Origin: an uncultured Bacteroidales bacterium
Lineage (GTDB): Bacteria > Bacteroidota > Bacteroidia > Bacteroidales > UBA3663
Direction of reading: 5' to 3'
NCBI GenBank assembly: GCA_905235375.1
Contig: CAJOLH010000039.1
Location: forward strand, 1-36,390
DNA: 36,390 nucleotides
Below the pieces are notes generated by a model, which was not told the origin of the DNA, did not search any database, and saw only the letters and a program-made list of their open reading frames with translations. This document shows positions 33,316-36,390 of this stretch, piece by piece (within the stretch, counting starts at the first letter, position 1; each line of letters starts with the position of its first letter). The translations under genes and the position numbers were made by a program.

Positions 33316-35532
33316 ATGGAGACATTAAGATTCCAGGTTGTGGGCGAAGCATTCAAGAAGAAGCCGCTCACTGACGTTTCATCAACCGAGAGACCTGCCA
33401 GCTATTTCGGCAAAAAGGTCTTCAATCGTGAGAAGATGTACAAGTATCTGCCCAAGGACATCTATGCGAAGATGATAGATGTGATGGAGAATGGAGCCGC
33501 GCTGGAGCGCAACGTTGCCGATGCTGTGGCAGAGGGCATGAAGCAGTGGGCCACCGAAAACGGAGTGACACACTATACGCATTGGTTCCAGCCCCTGACC
33601 GAAGGCACAGCCGAGAAGCACGACTCGTTTATCGAACATGACGGCAAGGGAGGCATGGTCGAGGAGTTCACGGGCAAGCTGCTTGTCCAGCAGGAACCCG
33701 ACGCCTCCAGTTTCCCCAGCGGTGGCATTCGCAGCACCTTTGAGGCTCGCGGCTATTCGGCATGGGATCCCACCAGCCCCGTCTTCATCATCGACGACAC
33801 GCTCTGCATCCCCACCGTGTTCATCTCCTATACGGGCGAAGCTCTCGACTACAAGGCTCCCCTGCTGCGAGCACTCCATGCCGTCAATGTGGCTGCTACG
33901 GAGGTTTGCCATTATTTCGACCCGTCGGTAAAGAAGGTGACCTCGAACCTCGGATGGGAACAGGAATACTTCCTTGTCGATGAAGGGCTCTATTCTGCAC
34001 GTCCCGACCTCCTGCTGACAGGCCGTACGCTGATGGGACACGATTCGGCCAAGAACCAGCAGATGGAGGACCACTACTTCGGTTCCATTCCCGAACGTGT
34101 GGCAGCCTTCATGCGTGAGTTGGAGGTAGTCGCCCTTGAGTTGGGCATTCCCTGCAAGACCCGCCATAATGAGGTTGCACCCAATCAGTTCGAACTTGCT
34201 CCCATCTTCGAGGAGACCAATCTTGCCGTCGATCACAACATGCTCCTCATGTCGGTGATGAAGCGTGTGGCTCGCAAACATGGGTTCCGTGTCCTGTTGC
34301 ATGAGAAGCCCTTTGCTGGCATCAACGGCAGTGGCAAGCACAACAACTGGAGTCTCTCGACCGATAATGGCATCCTGCTCCACGCACCGGGCAAGACGCC
34401 TGAACAGAACCTCCGCTTTGCCACGTTCATCGTCGAGACGCTGATGGGCGTCTATCGCCACAACGGACTACTCAAGGCCAGCATCATGAGCGCCACCAAT
34501 GCACACCGCCTGGGTGCCAACGAGGCGCCACCCGCCATCATCTCGAGCTTCCTCGGTCGTCAGGTCAGCGAGCTGCTCGACCACATTGAGCGTGCCGACC
34601 GCGATGACTTGCTCGCCATGGGCGGCAAGCAGGGGTTGAAGATGGACATCCCCGAGATTCCCGAGCTGCTCATCGACAACACCGACCGCAACCGCACCAG
34701 CCCCTTCGCCTTCACGGGCAACCGCTTCGAGTTCCGTGCCGTTGGCAGCGAGGCCAACTGCGCATCGGCGATGATTGCCCTCAATAGCGCCGTAGCCGAA
34801 GCCCTCGTCTCGTTCAAGAAGCGCGTCGATGCACGCATCGCTGCCACGTCGGCTGCCTTGGCAGGCACGGAGCACAATGCCACATTCCACGCCATCATCG
34901 ACACGCTGCGAGAAGACATCCGCACCTGCAAGCCCATCCGTTTCGACGGTAATGGCTACTCCGACGAATGGAAGGCAGAAGCCGCTCGCCGTGGTCTCGA
35001 CGTCGAGACATCCTGCCCCGTCATCTTCGAGCGGTACCTTGATGCCGAAAGCGTACAGATGTTCGAGAGCCTGGGAGTCATGACCCGCAAGGAACTGGAG
35101 GCGCGCAACGAGGTGAAGTGGGAAACCTACACGAAGAAGATCCAGATCGAGGCACGTGTGCTGGGTGACCTTTCGATGAACCACATCATCCCCGTGGCTA
35201 CTAACTATCAGAGCCGTTTGTTGGCCAATATCGAATCTATGCATAAGGTCTTCCCCACGATGAAAGCCGACGCTCTCAGTGCTCGAAACCTCAAGCTCGT
35301 CGAGGAGATAGCCGAACGCACCAGCAGTATCGAGACGCAAGTGGAGGAACTGGTGGCAGCCCGAAAGGTGGCCAATCGCATTGCCGACGAGCATCAGAAA
35401 GCCATCGCCTATCACGACACCGTAGCTCCCTTCCTCGACAGCATCCGTCGTCAGATCGACAAGCTCGAACTCATTGTTGACGATGCCTGCTGGCCATTGC
35501 CAAAGTATCGCGAGCTGTTGTTCATCCGCTGA
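33316..35532 (+). CDS. glnN: Glutamine synthetase type III
   Basis: The ATG at 33316 (METLRFQVVGEAFKKKPL) gives 738 residues, as in GSIII of Bacteroides and Prevotella. Key motifs: KVFNREKMYKYLP and the FTGKLLVQQEPDASSFPSGG region of the N-terminal part; RHNEVAPNQFELAP and INGSGKHNNWSLS of the catalytic barrel; FEFRAVGSEANCASAM near 475. It makes glutamine from glutamate, ammonium and ATP. It ends the rightward unit; an inverted repeat (35580-35639) follows. Confidence 0.96.
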   Translation: METLRFQVVGEAFKKKPLTDVSSTERPASYFGKKVFNREKMYKYLPKDIYAKMIDVMENGAALERNVADAVAEGMKQWATENGVTHYTHWFQPLTEGTAEKHDSFIEHDGKGGMVEEFTGKLLVQQEPDASSFPSGGIRSTFEARGYSAWDPTSPVFIIDDTLCIPTVFISYTGEALDYKAPLLRALHAVNVAATEVCHYFDPSVKKVTSNLGWEQEYFLVDEGLYSARPDLLLTGRTLMGHDSAKNQQMEDHYFGSIPERVAAFMRELEVVALELGIPCKTRHNEVAPNQFELAPIFEETNLAVDHNMLLMSVMKRVARKHGFRVLLHEKPFAGINGSGKHNNWSLSTDNGILLHAPGKTPEQNLRFATFIVETLMGVYRHNGLLKASIMSATNAHRLGANEAPPAIISSFLGRQVSELLDHIERADRDDLLAMGGKQGLKMDIPEIPELLIDNTDRNRTSPFAFTGNRFEFRAVGSEANCASAMIALNSAVAEALVSFKKRVDARIAATSAALAGTEHNATFHAIIDTLREDIRTCKPIRFDGNGYSDEWKAEAARRGLDVETSCPVIFERYLDAESVQMFESLGVMTRKELEARNEVKWETYTKKIQIEARVLGDLSMNHIIPVATNYQSRLLANIESMHKVFPTMKADALSARNLKLVEEIAERTSSIETQVEELVAARKVANRIADEHQKAIAYHDTVAPFLDSIRRQIDKLELIVDDACWPLPKYRELLFIR

Positions 35533-35579
35533 CGTTTATTTCGTTAACAGTCACCGTCCAGGCTTATCTATAAGTCTAT

Positions 35580-35639
35580 TATTTCAATTCGTGGCATGTC
35601 CCCCAACGTACATTCGGTGACATGCCACGAATTGAAATA
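35580..35639. repeat. 21-bp perfect inverted repeat after glnN
   Basis: TATTTCAATTCGTGGCATGTC-type arm at 35580-35600 pairs with 35619-35639 around an 18-base loop, and the stem can extend four more pairs with G-U wobble. No T-run follows, so it is an atypical terminator or a palindromic element. It stands 47 bases after the glnN stop. Confidence 0.8.
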
Positions 35640-35654
35640 GTGGATTCCTTATGC

Positions 35655-36051
35655 AGAATGCTCTATCTTAATGGAGATGAAGCATCATCTCGCGCATCAG
35701 AATGCTTTATCTGGAGGAGCAAGCACTCTGACGGGCGAGAGAATGCTTTATCTTAGAGGAGCAAGCACTCTGACGGGCGAGAGAATGCTTTATCTTGTAG
35801 GAGGAAGCACTCTGACGGGCGACAGAATGTTTTATCATGTAGGAGCAAGCACTCTGACGGGCGAGAGAATGCTTTATCTTAGAGGAGCAAGCACTCTGAC
35901 GGGCGAGAGAATGCTCTATCTTGTAGGAGCAAGCACTCCGACGGGCGAGAGAATGCTATATCTTAGAGGAGCAAGCACTCTGACGGGCGAGAGAATGCTT
36001 TATCATGTAGGAGAAAGCACTCTGACGGGCGACAAAGTGCTATATGTTATT
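35655..36051. repeat. 42-bp tandem array, eight units plus a degenerate lead-in
   Basis: Units start at 35716, 35758, 35800, 35842, 35884, 35926, 35968 and 36010. Each begins GGAGCAAGCACTCTG and continues with ACGGGCGAGAGAATGC and TTTATCTT plus AGA or GTA. Partial copies of the AGAATGCT segment occur at 35655 and 35699, spaced 44 instead of 42. Within each unit AGCACTCT can pair with AGAATGCT with one C-A mismatch (or AGCA/TGCT plus CTCT/AGAG), giving a hairpin with the GACGGGCG loop; in the last unit the pairing is AGCACT/AGTGCT, perfect. Two unit subtypes, ending in CTTAGA or (C)TTGTA/CATGTA, alternate imperfectly. Confidence 0.9.
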
Positions 36052-36057
36052 GTTTAA
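35671..36057 (+). CDS. Possible 14-residue-repeat protein
   Basis: The 42-bp array is open in one frame for 128 codons and reads GASTLTGERMLYLR/V eight times before a stop at 36055. There is no signal peptide, promoter or convincing start, and the unit-to-unit changes are both silent (CTT/CTC/CTA Leu) and replacing (R/V, L/H, A/G), so selection on protein is not evident. Because 42 is a multiple of three, any open unit gives a long frame. Probably not a real gene, but recorded. Confidence 0.2.
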   Translation: MEMKHHLAHQNALSGGASTLTGERMLYLRGASTLTGERMLYLVGGSTLTGDRMFYHVGASTLTGERMLYLRGASTLTGERMLYLVGASTPTGERMLYLRGASTLTGERMLYHVGESTLTGDKVLYVIV

Positions 36058-36390
36058 GGAAAATCTCAAAGCTATAGAACACATTCCTCTGGAAATAATC
36101 AGTCTCTTTGGCATAGCTCTCGTGGGTCGAACCTCGAAATTTGCCCTTGACTTGATGTGTACTGGCATTCTTCACTTTCTATGTCAAGATGAACAACGAA
36201 TCTCACGAATTGACACGAATAAAGACCTGAAACATTTGAAAAGTTAAAGACCGTATAATTAGCCGTTAATAGACCATTAATGCTTATTTTAACCTGAGTT
36301 CGGTATAATCAATACCTATTTATACCGTCACTAGGCACATACGATATTAGACTTGAAAAGAATCAAGCCTCAATATAAAGCCCAAGAAAA
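36058..36390. other. Non-coding end of window
   Basis: No convincing gene. The one notable item is an 8-bp inverted repeat, CGGTATAA with TTATACCG, around 36310-36330. A 67-codon frame at 36044-36247 has no family resemblance, promoter or codon pattern and runs out of the repeat array. Confidence 0.5.

Noticed and set aside
35655..36051. CRISPR array
   Set aside because: The whole 42-base unit is repeated, with no unique spacers, and no cas genes are near.
35671..36057. Confident protein-coding gene in the 42-bp array
   Set aside because: No promoter, start context or selection pattern supports it; a 42-base period keeps any open frame open.

Overview
The window looks like a chromosomal segment from a member of the Bacteroidales, most likely a Prevotella-like (Prevotellaceae) gut or rumen organism. 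The supporting signs are type III glutamine synthetase (glnN), an LL-diaminopimelate aminotransferase (dapL) next to dapF, a glutamine amidotransferase/CTP synthase/ammonium cluster of the Bacteroidetes kind, DUF1893 and DUF5362-like proteins, promoters of the Bacteroidetes TTTG / TAnnTTTG type, and little sign of Shine-Dalgarno sequences. The assignment is by recognition of sequence, not by database search.

Region 1 (1-3335) is accessory DNA: the 3' part of an AAA-ATPase/PD-(D/E)XK nuclease gene, a small promoter-to-terminator unit carrying what looks like the decayed start of another such gene, a complete DUF4143-type ATPase with a 33-bp repeat overlapping its promoter, and a broken ISL3-family transposase.

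Region 2 (3288-10569, minus strand) is an AT-rich run of eight tightly packed genes whose products all appear exported: two probable outer-membrane beta-barrel or beta-rich proteins, a lipoprotein-like protein, a caspase-fold (metacaspase-like) peptidase with a His/Cys dyad, three unrecognised exported proteins and a Sel1-repeat protein. I regard this as the best candidate for an undescribed system. Just upstream lies an independent, strongly structured candidate non-coding RNA (about 10738-11037) with a near-perfect promoter.

Region 3 (11256-14325, minus strand) has a DUF5362-like membrane protein and a three-gene unit: DUF1893 protein, ECF-transporter S-component-like protein, aldo/keto reductase with two 4Fe-4S motifs.

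Region 4 (14481-35532) is a nitrogen and amido-transfer supercluster. A divergent promoter region (25071-25338) drives, leftward, P-II (glnB/K) - amt - outer-membrane porin-like protein - pyrG - PurF-like protein - carA/carB fusion - asnB, and rightward gltB - gltD - dapF - dapL - glnN. Together these sense nitrogen status, import ammonium, assimilate it via GS-GOGAT, and spend glutamine or glutamate nitrogen on CTP, phosphoribosylamine-type chemistry, carbamoyl phosphate, asparagine and meso-diaminopimelate.

Two oddities cut through regions 3 and 4. First, GC-rich repeats (GGTTTGAGG-type arrays and a palindromic core coding for KPSLGRD..EQP) lie between genes and also in frame inside carA and pyrG. 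Second, carA is fused to only the first half of carB, with the break at one of these repeat tracts. The window ends (35533-36390) in non-genic DNA carrying a long inverted repeat and an eight-unit 42-bp tandem array.
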